From NCBI GenBank assembly GCA_026981975.1, contig JALSHV010000010.1:62001-126000 (forward strand): 64,000 nt of DNA. The letters run 5' to 3'. Positions 29,874 through 39,350 of this stretch are shown piece after piece. The notes beneath the pieces were generated by a model. That model worked only from the letters and a program-made list of their open reading frames with translations. It was not told the DNA's origin and ran no database searches. This DNA comes from Aquificaceae bacterium. Its GTDB lineage: Bacteria; Aquificota; Aquificia; Aquificales; Aquificaceae. Positions within the stretch are counted from its first letter, which is position 1, and every line of letters starts with the position of its first letter. Position numbers and translations under genes: made by a program.

Positions 29874-32800
29874 TTAAAAGTCAAATTTTTTAATAACCCT
29901 TAATTTTATCTCCGATGAGTTATCTGAAAATATCCTACCGTAAAAAGAGAAACTTGAAGGCAGGTTTACGCTTCCTCCGTAGTAAGTTGCTCTTGGATCA
30001 CCCAAGGTGCTTTGCTGATACTCTATGGAAAATATCTTAGATATTCTTTTTTTTATGTTAAGATTAATACCCAACTCCCCGCGAGAACTCGTTTGAGTAG
30101 AGAGGGACATTTCAACGCCTAAAAGATCAGCCAGCCCACTCCTTGCTTTTCCTATGTAACCTAATTGTTTAAGAAGAGTTTGAGCTACGGGTATAATCCC
30201 CTCCGCTGTGCTTCCTATTATTAGTCTTGTAAGTATTTCCTGTGTGCTTATGGGAGGTTCTGACCATACGAAAAGCTTAGGGTTTTCAAGATTTCCTTTT
30301 AATTCTATGAATATACTCAAATCCTTTTCGGGATTTACCATTGATATATCTATTAGTTTTTCTTCTAAGCCTGCTTCTCTGATTACAGTAAACGTTCCTC
30401 CTTTGAGAATAAATCTCCTACCAAAGTAGTTAAGTTCTCCCGAAATCAGCTCCACGTTTATACTGTAATCAGGGCTTTTATAGGGACCTTCTATCCAACC
30501 ACGCACATGAGCGTATAGATATCCTTCAGGAAGCCTAATCCTTATAGGTTTTGGAGAATCAAACCTTACATCAAGCTCAAGTTCCATTTTAGTTTCTTTT
30601 CTTCCTTTCCCTTGTTTTCTTTCAAAGAAGATTTTCGTTATATCTAACTCCCCTTCCAAGAGAGCATCTGTTTTAACTTTAATCTTTTTGTAATCTGTTG
30701 CGGAAATCCAACTTTCCGAAGTTAGCTTTATATAAGCTGTGAGATTTTTGTCTCTGTAGAAAAGGGGTAAATCTCTTGAAATTGCGTAAATATACCAATC
30801 TCTAAGATTAAGAGATCCCATATTCATACTAAGTCCTGCATTCTCATGCCAAAGAGTAATAAAAGCTGCTAAATTTTTGTTAATCATTTTAAAATTCAAA
30901 AAAGCTTCCACAGGCAGAGACAAGTATCGGGAAAAAGCTACAACCCTATTTTTATTACTGAGCTGGAACTTGAATAGTCCACTCCGATAGGAAACCGTAT
31001 AGTTCAAAGCTCCCTGAGCTTTCCCGCCAAGGGGAGTTGCGGTGAAGAAGGAGAGATTTTCAAGATCTATAAATCCCTTTGAATAAAGAGAAAAGCCTTT
31101 CTTAGGTTCGGAAAGGAGATTTACGCTTCCTTTTACCGCACCCTCAACGGATAAAGAAAGTTTGAACATTTTCTTTTCAAGAGAGAACTTACCTTCCTTT
31201 TGTTTTAGGATAATCGCTTCACGCTCCATTAGGTAAACTCTCAGAGGTTCAAAGTTTACAGTTCCTCTTTTGAAATCCCCTTTGAGTTCCATACCCGCAA
31301 AAGCAACTTTCACTGTTCCGTATTGCCAGTTAGTGGGATTCACTTTTAATCTATATCTCCCATTTCTGTATTCAGCTAAACCTTTAATACTGAACACCTC
31401 ACTAAAAGTCTTAGCTGAAGCTTTAAAAAGTAAAGATCCTCTTGTTTTGTCTCCTTCAAAAGAATACAAAAGGGTGAAAGGTTCTTTCTTAAAGACACCT
31501 TTTGTTTCCATTTTTATCTTCTGAAGATGAAAAACTGCAGTTCCTTTTAAAATGTTATCAAGCCAGTAATCGCCTTTGAATATCCCTTCTTTTATATTAC
31601 CCTTCAGAGCGCCTTTTTGAAAAGGATATCCGTAGAAAACACCTCCTTTCAGGATAACCGCCGTAGTTCCTTTAAGTTCTTCCCTTTGACTTAAATCCGC
31701 CTTCAAAGAAGCTCGGATAGAAATCTTTTTCTCTTTAAGAGAAACATCTTCTATGTTAACTGTTACATTTGTTTTGTCTCTAAGCTTTTCTACTTTAAGA
31801 AATCCTTCACTTATTTCTAAGTAAAAGTCTTTTATTTTCCTTTTGACTTTTCGGATTTTAAGCTCTGAAAAAAGATTTTTTCTTAAAGATCCCTTTACAA
31901 AACCTGAAAATCCGTCCCCTTTAAGAATTAGGTTAAGCTTATCTCCGCGCAGGCTTACTTTGTAGTTCATATCTCCTATGTAAATATCCCTAAGGAAAAC
32001 ATCTCTTATCTCACCGCTTCCGGATAAGCTTAGTGTTCTCCTATAAAAGAGATCTCCCTTATATGAAAGGAAAAGGGAAATACCTCTGTCTATTAAAATA
32101 AAATCTTCAGTCAAAAACTTAGCTTTAAAAGATTTTTCTCTCACATAGCCGGATAATTGAGTGTAGAAAGGTTGAGCCACAAGAAGATCAACTTTGCCTG
32201 AGGCTGTTGCGTAATTATAAGAGAGAACAATTTGTGTTTTTCCTGTATTGATAAGTGAAGAGTTTATCCCCTCGGTTTCTGCAAACAAGTATAATTGCTT
32301 GTTGTCAAAGTTTAAAGTCACTTCTGCTCTTAGCCAAGAAAATGCCGGTTGTTCTAATCCTAGTATTTTATTGTCAAGAAGTAATTCATCTATCCACAGC
32401 TTAAGCTTTTTTTTTGGCAATAAGCTTAGTTTATAATTGCTTTTTAAAGTCTCACCTTCTAAATAGCCTTCTAAGAGTAAAGCCTTTCCGAATTCAAAGT
32501 TGAGTTTTCCTTTAAGAAGGAGCGGACCGAATTCCTTTCTGCTTTTTAGAATTGCCTTCTCTGTAAAAGCTTCAAGATCTGCGGTAAATTTTTTATAGGT
32601 AAGAATTCCCTTGCCTTTAATTTCTACAGGATAAATCTTTATCTGATTCGTTTCAACTGTTTTTACTTTTCCTTTTATCAAAAACATTCCCTTCAGATTT
32701 CCTTCCTTTAATGCTCCTTTGATTGAAAATTCAAAGAGTTCAGAACTTGCTATAAGATCCCTGATTTCCACACTTTTTTCTTTCAGTCTTATATCCTTTA

Positions 32801-33275
32801 CGTGAACCGTAAGATCTTCACCTTTGCTATGAACGAGTAATTTTCCTTTCAACTTTCCTTCTATAAGCTGGGTATTTTCAAAAATAAGAAGAAGATCTTT
32901 ATCGCTTTGAGCAAAAAGAAAAAAATCTACTTTTATATTTGCACTTTTCAAGAAAGATGGAAAAGATGGAATAGTTGCTTGGGAGATATTCCTTTTACTT
33001 TCTGAAGAAGAGCCTTTTATCAAAAGATAGCCTTCTTTCAAATACACTTTTAAAGTCTTTTCTAATCTTAGATGAATATTTCTTAAATTCAAAAAAAACC
33101 CTCCTTTATAAGAAGGAAGAGATATAAGGATTTCTTTTACTTTTAAACCTACGGGATTAAGATTGAAAGATAATCCCTCAATGTGATATACAACTCCTTT
33201 ATGGGTTAATAAAGGCTTAACGAATAAAAAGTAAAAAGATATAAGCAAAATAATAAATAAAGCTACATGACGCAT
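29874..33275 (-). CDS. tamB: TamB-like translocation/assembly module protein
   Basis: 1133 residues. One N-terminal membrane anchor (about 4-20), then ~1000 residues of repetitive beta-strand sequence (the periplasm-spanning AsmA-like/DUF490 groove), and a C-terminal TamB domain near 920-1130 with G-E-L-N-Y-F-G-R-R-F and S-T-Q-E-I-L-T-R-L. In diderms TamB moves phospholipids or assists outer-membrane protein assembly. No tamA neighbour. Four nt after the HTH regulator gene. Confidence 0.88.
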   Translation of the reverse strand: MRHVALFIILLISFYFLFVKPLLTHKGVVYHIEGLSFNLNPVGLKVKEILISLPSYKGGFFLNLRNIHLRLEKTLKVYLKEGYLLIKGSSSESKRNISQATIPSFPSFLKSANIKVDFFLFAQSDKDLLLIFENTQLIEGKLKGKLLVHSKGEDLTVHVKDIRLKEKSVEIRDLIASSELFEFSIKGALKEGNLKGMFLIKGKVKTVETNQIKIYPVEIKGKGILTYKKFTADLEAFTEKAILKSRKEFGPLLLKGKLNFEFGKALLLEGYLEGETLKSNYKLSLLPKKKLKLWIDELLLDNKILGLEQPAFSWLRAEVTLNFDNKQLYLFAETEGINSSLINTGKTQIVLSYNYATASGKVDLLVAQPFYTQLSGYVREKSFKAKFLTEDFILIDRGISLFLSYKGDLFYRRTLSLSGSGEIRDVFLRDIYIGDMNYKVSLRGDKLNLILKGDGFSGFVKGSLRKNLFSELKIRKVKRKIKDFYLEISEGFLKVEKLRDKTNVTVNIEDVSLKEKKISIRASLKADLSQREELKGTTAVILKGGVFYGYPFQKGALKGNIKEGIFKGDYWLDNILKGTAVFHLQKIKMETKGVFKKEPFTLLYSFEGDKTRGSLLFKASAKTFSEVFSIKGLAEYRNGRYRLKVNPTNWQYGTVKVAFAGMELKGDFKRGTVNFEPLRVYLMEREAIILKQKEGKFSLEKKMFKLSLSVEGAVKGSVNLLSEPKKGFSLYSKGFIDLENLSFFTATPLGGKAQGALNYTVSYRSGLFKFQLSNKNRVVAFSRYLSLPVEAFLNFKMINKNLAAFITLWHENAGLSMNMGSLNLRDWYIYAISRDLPLFYRDKNLTAYIKLTSESWISATDYKKIKVKTDALLEGELDITKIFFERKQGKGRKETKMELELDVRFDSPKPIRIRLPEGYLYAHVRGWIEGPYKSPDYSINVELISGELNYFGRRFILKGGTFTVIREAGLEEKLIDISMVNPEKDLSIFIELKGNLENPKLFVWSEPPISTQEILTRLIIGSTAEGIIPVAQTLLKQLGYIGKARSGLADLLGVEMSLSTQTSSRGELGINLNIKKRISKIFSIEYQQSTLGDPRATYYGGSVNLPSSFSFYGRIFSDNSSEIKLRVIKKFDF

Positions 33276-33279
33276 AAAC

Positions 33280-33918
33280 TCAATCTATACCGTGCATCTT
33301 GAGATTCTCCTTTATCCTGTGTAAAAGTTCCGCAGGATTCTTTACAGGAAAGTCTATTTCCTCTATGACCTCTTCTGCCCTTCTACCTTTTATCATTAAA
33401 CCGGAAAGTCTGCCTTTTAAAGCTTCAGATGAGTTAATGGGAAAGTGAATACCCTTTATGCGCTTGAGAATCATATAAGCCCATGGAATATCCAAAGCCA
33501 TAGCTGTTTGTGTGCAATACTCCAGAAATACTCTAGCTTCCTCATGTCCTTCTTTTACTAATTTGTAAGCGAGTTTTGCTATCCCGCCTGCGGTATGGAC
33601 ACGAAGTTCCTTTTTCTCCTCCTGCGTAAGTTCGTCTATATGTTCTATCTTATAAAGAGCAAGTTCCGGATCAGCTCTTAGTATATTTCTAACCGTTTGA
33701 CGGGTAAGTCCTACGATCTCCGCTATTTCTTCCTCTGTTTTAAGATATTCTTCTCTAAGAACCACCGCAAAGGAAGCTCTTGCTAAGGAAGGTAACCAAG
33801 TAAGAGTTCTAAACTCCGCGAGTTTTTGAAATCCTCCAAGCAGATCAATGGCTTTAAGGAATACTCTGACAACAAGAGGTTCAGCATCAACTTCCATAGG
33901 TTTAAGTTCTACTACCAT
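33280..33918 (-). CDS. Helix-turn-helix regulatory protein
   Basis: 212 residues, no membrane segment. A helix-turn-helix lies at about 61-81 (T-E-E-E-I-A-E-I-V-G-L-T-R-Q-T-V-R-N-I-L), preceded by a helical region. I tentatively connect this to the 'probable regulatory domain' that occurs near KaiC-like genes in archaea and Aquifex; that link is from memory and uncertain. The C-terminal part is helical without a recognised ligand domain. Heads an operon with tamB and recG. Its promoter region carries copy A of the 68-bp element shared with hfq. GGAGGG (33928-33923) precedes the ATG. Confidence 0.65.
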   Translation of the reverse strand: MVVELKPMEVDAEPLVVRVFLKAIDLLGGFQKLAEFRTLTWLPSLARASFAVVLREEYLKTEEEIAEIVGLTRQTVRNILRADPELALYKIEHIDELTQEEKKELRVHTAGGIAKLAYKLVKEGHEEARVFLEYCTQTAMALDIPWAYMILKRIKGIHFPINSSEALKGRLSGLMIKGRRAEEVIEEIDFPVKNPAELLHRIKENLKMHGID

Positions 33919-33931
33919 TTTTCCCTCCAGA

Positions 33932-33957
33932 ACCCGGCTGCTGATACTTAGCCGGGT
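33932..33957 (-). promoter_or_regulatory. Leader hairpin of the HTH-regulator operon
   Basis: ACCCGGCT (33957-33950) pairs with AGCCGGGT (33939-33932) over a 10-nt loop. It begins in the last three bases of the 68-bp element and ends 4 nt before the Shine-Dalgarno, so it could affect ribosome access. A hairpin of different sequence but the same position precedes hfq. Confidence 0.55.
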
Positions 33958-34022
33958 GCCGGGCTATTTATACCGCGCCCCTTTGGGTGTCCACGAACCC
34001 GGCAGGCGCCATTTGGACACCC
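33955..34022 (-). repeat. 68-bp element, copy A (upstream of HTH regulator)
   Basis: 66 of 68 bases identical to copy B at 54753-54820; both point towards their downstream gene. Contains the inverted repeat GGGTGTCCA ... TGGACACCC (9-bp arms, 20-nt centre) and a TATAAA box at 33973-33968. About 60% G+C in an AT-rich region. Can be read as a promoter with an operator over its -35 region, or as a structured RNA leader. No -10 box is seen just upstream of this copy; tRNA-Pro ends 32 bp before it. Confidence 0.8.
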
Positions 34023-34054
34023 AGAAAAGCGCTTCCAACTTTACGGAATCCAAA

Positions 34055-34127
34055 TCGGGGTGCCGGGACTTGAACCCGGGACCTCAGGCCCCCCATGCCT
34101 GCGCGCTGCCACCTGCGCTACACCCCG
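34055..34127 (-). tRNA. tRNA-Pro (GGG)
   Basis: Acceptor CGGGGTG/CACCCCG, D arm GCGC/GCGC, anticodon arm CAGGC-ATGGGGG-GCCTG with anticodon GGG, T arm CCGGG-TTCAAGT-CCCGG, discriminator A at 34055. The C1-G72 pair is typical of tRNA-Pro. CCA is not encoded. Its -10 (TATAAT, 34142-34137) overlaps the stop of the HU gene. Confidence 0.95.
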
Positions 34128-34136
34128 TTATTATTA

Positions 34137-34142
34137 ATTATA
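34137..34142 (-). promoter_or_regulatory. -10 box for tRNA-Pro
   Basis: TATAAT, 9 nt upstream of the tRNA 5' end, overlapping the HU stop codon. No clear -35. Confidence 0.45.
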
Positions 34143-34440
34143 ATTTTCTTAGCTTGAGTTCTACCTGTTCCAGAAGTTTCTTACTTGGTTTGAAAACTAT
34201 AACTCTGCGATCCGGAACAGGCACTTCCTCCCCGGTGCGGGGATTCCTTCCTCTTTTTCCTTTTCTCTCCTTTACAAGAAAGGTTCCAAAGCCGGAAATC
34301 TGAACTTTCTCTCCTTTGCGCAGTGTTTCCTCTATTATTTGGAACACCTCAGACACTATTTCGTAAATTTCTTTTTTTGTTATACTGAACTCTTCTTCGC
34401 ATTTGTTGTAAATAAAATTAGCAATATCCCTTTTAGTCAT
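34138..34440 (-). CDS. HU/IHF-family DNA-binding protein
   Basis: 100 residues. The fold and signature are typical: T-K-R-D-I-A at the start, G-E-K-V-Q-I-S-G-F-G-T-F near the middle and the beta-arm R-G-R-N-P-R-T-G-E-E-V with P-D-R-R-V-I-V-F-K-P-S-K. It bends DNA and compacts the nucleoid; HU versus IHF cannot be told from one subunit. Follows rpsA by 18 nt in the same direction. Confidence 0.93.
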   Translation of the reverse strand: MTKRDIANFIYNKCEEEFSITKKEIYEIVSEVFQIIEETLRKGEKVQISGFGTFLVKERKGKRGRNPRTGEEVPVPDRRVIVFKPSKKLLEQVELKLRKL

Positions 34441-34458
34441 TTTGTAGCCTCTTAAAAC

Positions 34459-36063
34459 TTAGATCTTCCACTTCTTTTTGAGAATATCTCCCAACTTAAA
34501 TCCTGCAGATTGGGAATCCTGAACAGTTTCCTTTTCTTCTGTTTTTCCTTCTTCAGCAGCCTGTAAGGCTTTTATAGAGAAAGTAACTTTTCCTTCCTTA
34601 GGATTCAGATCTATTATTTTAACCTTATATTCTTTTCCAACTTCTATTTTCACATCTCGTGGCACTTCTGAAAAAGGTAGCAATCCTTCCACTCCTTCAG
34701 GCAATTCCATGAAAGCTCCGAAGGGCATAACTTCTTTTGCTTTCAAGCTAAGAACATCTCCTACGTTGTAGTTTTCCTCCACTAACTCCCACGGATTACG
34801 CGTTAATTGTTTTATCCCAAGCTTTATGTATCTTCCCTCAAGTCCTAAAACCACGAACTCCCGCTCCTCTCCTTCTTTTAAAAATTCCTCAATTCTCTTG
34901 GGTTTAGTCCAAGAAAGATCACTTCGGTGTATTATTCCCTTAAGAGCCTTATTGCCTATATCTATAAAAGCCTTACTACCTTCTATCTTATCTACCCTAC
35001 CTTTAAGTTTTGTTCCCTGGGGATTTTTACGTAAGAACTCTTCCCATGGCTTGGGTTGTGCTTGTTTTATACTGAGGATTATTCTCTTCCGTTTAGGATC
35101 TATTTTTAAAATTTTAGCTTTTACAAATTCTCCCTTCTTAGGTTCACTGCCGTTCCAACTGATCTCCTCAACAGGAACAAACCCCTCCAATCCTTCCTCT
35201 ATATCAAGGACTATTCCTCTCTGAGTTGTTTGAGAAACTTTACCCTCAATAACATCTCCTGTTTTGTGTTCCTTTGTAAAACGATGCCAAGGGTTTTCTT
35301 TCATCTCCCTGAGAGATACAATGAGAAAATCCTTCCCCTTGCTTTTCTTCTTCACCTTCACCTTTATAAACTCATCTACTTCAGCGTAGTTAAAAGGATT
35401 TCTATCTCTACCCCATGAAAGCTCTTCCTTGGGAAGGAAAGCTCTTAGAACACCTTCTATAAGAAGAGTAATTCCCTTCGCGGGATCTATCTTCACAACT
35501 CTACCTTCTACAACATCTCCCTTTTTCAAACTTCTTAAAAGCTCCTGTTTATGGCGTTCTTTTTCCTCTTCTATATACGCTTTATGGGAAACAACAATTC
35601 TGGCTTTGCTTCTGTGAAAAGTTATTTCCAAGATCTTAACTCTAATAGGTTTTCCAGAAGTCAGTTTTTTACCCGCTTCGCTGGAAGGTAAAAAGGCTTT
35701 GATACCTTCTATGTTTATAAGAAATCCTCCACGTGTCTTCTTTTCTACTATACCTATCACTTCCTTACCTTCCGTGTAGAACTTTTTCAACTTTTCCAGC
35801 TCTTTACGCTGGGCTATGATCTTATAAGAGAGCAAAGGATGTTCAAGTCGTGTGGGAACCTTTAGCACCACAGCTTGTATTTCTTCACCCTCACGAGGAT
35901 TAGGTATTTCTCCTTTCGGAATTATACCTTCTACTTTATACCCTATGTCCACGTATACGTATCTGTCGTTTACCTTTATTATTTTACCAGTTACCACCTT
36001 TCCCTTTTTAAAGGTTTCCTCTTGAGGGAGGGCTTCTTTTAGGAGTTTTTCAAATTCGTCCAT
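34459..36063 (-). CDS. rpsA: 30S ribosomal protein S1
   Basis: 534 residues from the ATG at 36063, chosen because GGAGG lies 5 nt upstream; an in-frame ATG at 36087 lacks a ribosome site. Six consecutive S1 (OB-fold) repeats of about 70-80 residues, each with G-x-V and G-F/G-I-x-P/H-x-S elements, as in proteobacterial S1. Binds mRNA on the 30S platform. Divergent from the 154-aa gene. Confidence 0.95.
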   Translation of the reverse strand: MDEFEKLLKEALPQEETFKKGKVVTGKIIKVNDRYVYVDIGYKVEGIIPKGEIPNPREGEEIQAVVLKVPTRLEHPLLSYKIIAQRKELEKLKKFYTEGKEVIGIVEKKTRGGFLINIEGIKAFLPSSEAGKKLTSGKPIRVKILEITFHRSKARIVVSHKAYIEEEKERHKQELLRSLKKGDVVEGRVVKIDPAKGITLLIEGVLRAFLPKEELSWGRDRNPFNYAEVDEFIKVKVKKKSKGKDFLIVSLREMKENPWHRFTKEHKTGDVIEGKVSQTTQRGIVLDIEEGLEGFVPVEEISWNGSEPKKGEFVKAKILKIDPKRKRIILSIKQAQPKPWEEFLRKNPQGTKLKGRVDKIEGSKAFIDIGNKALKGIIHRSDLSWTKPKRIEEFLKEGEEREFVVLGLEGRYIKLGIKQLTRNPWELVEENYNVGDVLSLKAKEVMPFGAFMELPEGVEGLLPFSEVPRDVKIEVGKEYKVKIIDLNPKEGKVTFSIKALQAAEEGKTEEKETVQDSQSAGFKLGDILKKKWKI

Positions 36064-36139
36064 TAGATCCTCCACGGGAAAATACATTATATCAAAAAGT
36101 GTAACTGGATTATATTATTAACCCTAAGGGAGTGAAAAG

Positions 36140-36604
36140 ATGGAATTTTTTTTCTTTCTTGATGTTTATGCAGATAGGCAACTGATAGACTATTACATAC
36201 TGTCTTTTAAGTTGGGAAATTTAAAAACAGTGGAACTCAAAGAGTGGTCCGGAAAGAGTTATATAGTTAGCATTAAAAACTGGGAGCGTTTTAAAAAATC
36301 TACTTATGACATAATACTTTACGAACTGGGAGATGAAATAGAGCGCTTTGGGGATATAGAAACGGCTTTTAGAGAAGGGTATAAAATAGCTTACAAAGAA
36401 GCAGCAAGAAGAGGAGCTAAGAAAATTCTACCCGCCATAGGCTATGGCAACCCTCCACCTGAAGTGGTAGAACGTTTCTTTCCTGTAAAACCGGCTTTTG
36501 ATAAGTTTCCAGAAGACATAGAAAAATTCTTAGAGGATATAGTAAAAAACACTCCTGATCAAATGAGTCGCAGAGGTATAGAAGATGATGAAATCCCTTT
36601 CTGA
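36140..36604 (+). CDS. Uncharacterised protein upstream of hslU (154 aa)
   Basis: I do not recognise a family. No signal or membrane segment; an acidic protein with a Phe-rich N-terminus and a helix-strand region [16 protein letters not shown] followed by [10 protein letters not shown], faintly like the end of a macro domain. It occupies the place hslV normally takes, but lacks the N-terminal catalytic Thr-Thr motif of HslV. Its 3' end overlaps hslU by 20 bp, so the two are coupled. Confidence 0.65.
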   Translation: MEFFFFLDVYADRQLIDYYILSFKLGNLKTVELKEWSGKSYIVSIKNWERFKKSTYDIILYELGDEIERFGDIETAFREGYKIAYKEAARRGAKKILPAIGYGNPPPEVVERFFPVKPAFDKFPEDIEKFLEDIVKNTPDQMSRRGIEDDEIPF

Positions 36605-37934
36605 ACTGTTAGAGGACTTGACACCTAAGAAAATAGTAGAAGAATTGGACAAGTATATAGTAGGTCAAGAGGAAGCAAAGAAAGCTGTTGCAACCGCTCT
36701 GAGAAATCGTTGGAGAAGACAGAAGCTTCCAGAGTATATAAGAGATGAGGTAGCTCCCAAAAACATACTTCTTATAGGACCCACTGGCGTGGGTAAGACA
36801 GAAATAGCTCGCAGACTTGCGGGACTTATAAAAGCCCCTTTTGTAAAGGTTGAAGCCACAAAATACACTGAAGTGGGTTATGTGGGAAGAGATGTGGAAT
36901 CAATGGTGCGTGAGCTGGCAGAAGTTTCTTATCAAATGGTAAAAAGGGAAAAGATGGAGGAGGTAAAAGAAAAGGCAAGGAAGCTTGCGGAAGAGAGAAT
37001 TCTTGATTATCTTGTCCCTCAACAGTTTACCAGTTTCGGTGTCAGGGAAACTTACGATGCGAGCAAGCGGGAAAGCTTAAGAGAAAAACTCAGAAAAGGG
37101 GAACTTGATGAAAGACTTGTTGAAATAGATGTTCAGGAAAAGGTAGTTCCCATGATAGGCATAGCGGGTCCTCCAGGTTTGGAAGAGCTTGAAAATCAGA
37201 TCAGAGAAATGTTTTCTAATATAATGCCTTCCAAAAAGAGAAGAAAGCTCAAAGTAAAAGAAGCGCTTAATCTTCTAGAACAAGAAGAAGCGGAAAAGCT
37301 AATAGATGCAGAAGAAGTTTCAAGAGAAGCACTTTTCAGAGCAGAAAACTTTGGAATAATATTCATAGATGAAATAGATAAAATAGCTGTAAAAACACCG
37401 GGTGCAGGACCTGGTGTGTCCCGAGAAGGAGTTCAAAGGGATCTACTTCCTATACTGGAAGGGACAACAGTTAATACCAAATACGGATCTCTTAAGACTA
37501 CTCATATACTTTTCATAGGTGCTGGTGCTTTTCATATGTCTAAACCTTCGGATCTTATACCTGAACTTCAGGGAAGATTCCCCATACGTGTTGAACTCAA
37601 ACCCCTTACTAAGAAAGACTTTATCAGAATTCTTACAGAACCTGAAAATGCCCTGACAAAACAGTATAAGGAACTTCTTAAAACAGAAGGGGTTGAAGTA
37701 GAATTTACAGAAGATGCGGTAGAAGAAATAGCCGCTATCTCTGAGGATATAAACAACAGAACGGAAAACATAGGAGCCAGAAGACTACATACTGTTATGG
37801 AAAAACTTCTTGAAGATATATCTTTCAACGCCCCCGAACTTAGTGATCAGCACATAATAATAGACAGCAAGTTTGTAAAAGCTAAGCTCAAAGGGATTGT
37901 AGAAGATGAGGAATTAAGCAGATATATCCTTTAA
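36585..37934 (+). CDS. hslU: ATP-dependent protease ATPase subunit HslU
   Basis: AAA+ unfoldase of the HslVU protease. 449 residues. Walker A G-P-T-G-V-G-K-T at 65-72, the I domain inserted between about 110 and 240, Walker [10 protein letters not shown] near 262, sensor G-R-F-P-I-R and a C-terminal L-S-R-Y-I-L tail that docks into Hsl[17 protein letters not shown] is the pore loop region. hslV is not adjacent and is not in the window. Overlaps otsA by 21 bp (convergent). Confidence 0.95.
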   Translation: MMKSLSELLEDLTPKKIVEELDKYIVGQEEAKKAVATALRNRWRRQKLPEYIRDEVAPKNILLIGPTGVGKTEIARRLAGLIKAPFVKVEATKYTEVGYVGRDVESMVRELAEVSYQMVKREKMEEVKEKARKLAEERILDYLVPQQFTSFGVRETYDASKRESLREKLRKGELDERLVEIDVQEKVVPMIGIAGPPGLEELENQIREMFSNIMPSKKRRKLKVKEALNLLEQEEAEKLIDAEEVSREALFRAENFGIIFIDEIDKIAVKTPGAGPGVSREGVQRDLLPILEGTTVNTKYGSLKTTHILFIGAGAFHMSKPSDLIPELQGRFPIRVELKPLTKKDFIRILTEPENALTKQYKELLKTEGVEVEFTEDAVEEIAAISEDINNRTENIGARRLHTVMEKLLEDISFNAPELSDQHIIIDSKFVKAKLKGIVEDEELSRYIL

Positions 37935-39287
37935 AAACTCACTGAGCCACCATTTAACGTCCATTTCTTCTACTATTTGTCGGAGAGCCTTTAACCTTTC
38001 CTTCTTCTCCGAAGGTTTCATCTTAAGAGCCATGTATATAGCTTCCGCTATTTCATCTTCATCAAAGGGATTTACAATAAGAGCCTTTTCCCTAAATTGA
38101 ACACTAACACCAGCAAATTCACTGAGTATTAGAACTCCTTCTTCATTGTCCTTAGATATAACGTATTCTTTTGCTACAAGATTAAGACCGTCTATTATCG
38201 GAGTTACAAGGGCAAAGTCTGCTATTCTGTAAAGAGAAGCGAGTCTTTCATCGTTGTAGTTTTTGTAGTAGTAGTAAACAGGCACCCAACCCGGCTCTCC
38301 AAATCTTCCTTCTATCATACCCACTATCTCGTCGGTTTTTCTTTTTATATCCATGTAGTCTTCAAGTTTCGTTCTGGTAGGTGCTGCTATCTGTAGAAAA
38401 GAAACCTTTCCCCTAAAAGAAGGATACTTTTCAAAAAACCTTTCTATACCTCTGAATTTCTCTTCAAGTCCCTTTGTGTAGTCAAGTCTGTCCACCCCTA
38501 TACCCACAAACTCAGCACTCAGATTTTTCTTAAGATTTCTTGCATATCTCTTTACCTTGGGATCAGCACAAAATTTTTTCCATCGTTGAACATCTATTCC
38601 TATAGGAACAACTCTGATTCTTATCCTTCTACCTTCCCAGTAAACTCTGTCCCCATCAGGAAAAGCACCCAATATCTCCCTGACACATTCTAAAAAGTTG
38701 TCCGCATAGTGTTGTGTATGAAATCCTATAACATCTGCTCCTAAAATACCTTCCAACAGTTCTCTTCTTGAAGGGAGGAATCTTAGCATAAAGTAGGGAG
38801 GGAAAGGAATATGCCAAAAGAAATAAATAGTATCACTAACTCCCATATCTCTCAGCAATCTGGGGACTAAGGCTAAGTGGTAGTCATTAACTAAAATTTT
38901 TGAACCTTTCTGGTATATTTCCATTACTCCGCGGGCAAACTTTCTGTTTACTCTTCGGTATCCTACCCAGTAATTGTGGTTAAAGCGAGTTCGCATAAGA
39001 AACATATGGGAAAGGGGCCAAAGAGTCTCATTAGAGTATCCGTAATAATACTCATAAACATCGGTGCTGGTTAAGGGAATTTGCTTTATAAGAAAAGAAT
39101 CCGTTACCTTAAATTCCAACGGAGTTTTTTGTCCTTTCCTTCCCCAGCAAACCCAAATTCCCCCTTTTTCTCTTAACACAGGTTCCAAAGCCGAAACCAA
39201 TCCTCCTACGGTTTTTTCAAATTTGGATCTCCCCCGGGAAGCCTCTATTTTATAAGGCTCCCTATTAGACACTACTATTAATTTCAT
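37914..39287 (-). CDS. otsA: Trehalose-6-phosphate synthase (GT20)
   Basis: Transfers glucose from UDP- or ADP-glucose to glucose-6-phosphate. 457 residues, N-terminal V-S-N-R-E-P-Y and G-G-L-V-S-A-L, then [19 protein letters not shown] and [10 protein letters not shown], and the nucleotide site [11 protein letters not shown] relative, glucosylglycerol-phosphate synthase, has the same fold and cannot be excluded, but the divergent trehalose phosphatase 64 bp away favours OtsA. Confidence 0.9.
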   Translation of the reverse strand: MKLIVVSNREPYKIEASRGRSKFEKTVGGLVSALEPVLREKGGIWVCWGRKGQKTPLEFKVTDSFLIKQIPLTSTDVYEYYYGYSNETLWPLSHMFLMRTRFNHNYWVGYRRVNRKFARGVMEIYQKGSKILVNDYHLALVPRLLRDMGVSDTIYFFWHIPFPPYFMLRFLPSRRELLEGILGADVIGFHTQHYADNFLECVREILGAFPDGDRVYWEGRRIRIRVVPIGIDVQRWKKFCADPKVKRYARNLKKNLSAEFVGIGVDRLDYTKGLEEKFRGIERFFEKYPSFRGKVSFLQIAAPTRTKLEDYMDIKRKTDEIVGMIEGRFGEPGWVPVYYYYKNYNDERLASLYRIADFALVTPIIDGLNLVAKEYVISKDNEEGVLILSEFAGVSVQFREKALIVNPFDEDEIAEAIYMALKMKPSEKKERLKALRQIVEEMDVKWWLSEFLKDISA

Positions 39288-39336
39288 TGTTAATCATTAA
39301 ATATTAAATTTACTAACACATGTGTCAAGTTTTCAA

Positions 39337-39342
39337 TATAAA
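39337..39342 (+). promoter_or_regulatory. -10 box for otsB
   Basis: TATAAA, 8 nt before the otsB ATG at 39351; no Shine-Dalgarno in between, so probably leaderless. Confidence 0.4.
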
Positions 39343-39350
39343 ATAAGTAA

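Noticed and set aside
33848-34303. Plus-strand frame of 151 codons across the 68-bp element and tRNA-Pro
   Set aside because: It reads through tRNA-Pro antisense and gives the well-known false peptide G-C-R-D-L-N-P-G-P; it also covers the HTH gene start antisense. Not a gene.
36140-36604. HslV peptidase
   Set aside because: No N-terminal Thr-Thr nor proteasome-beta pattern, in spite of its place before hslU.
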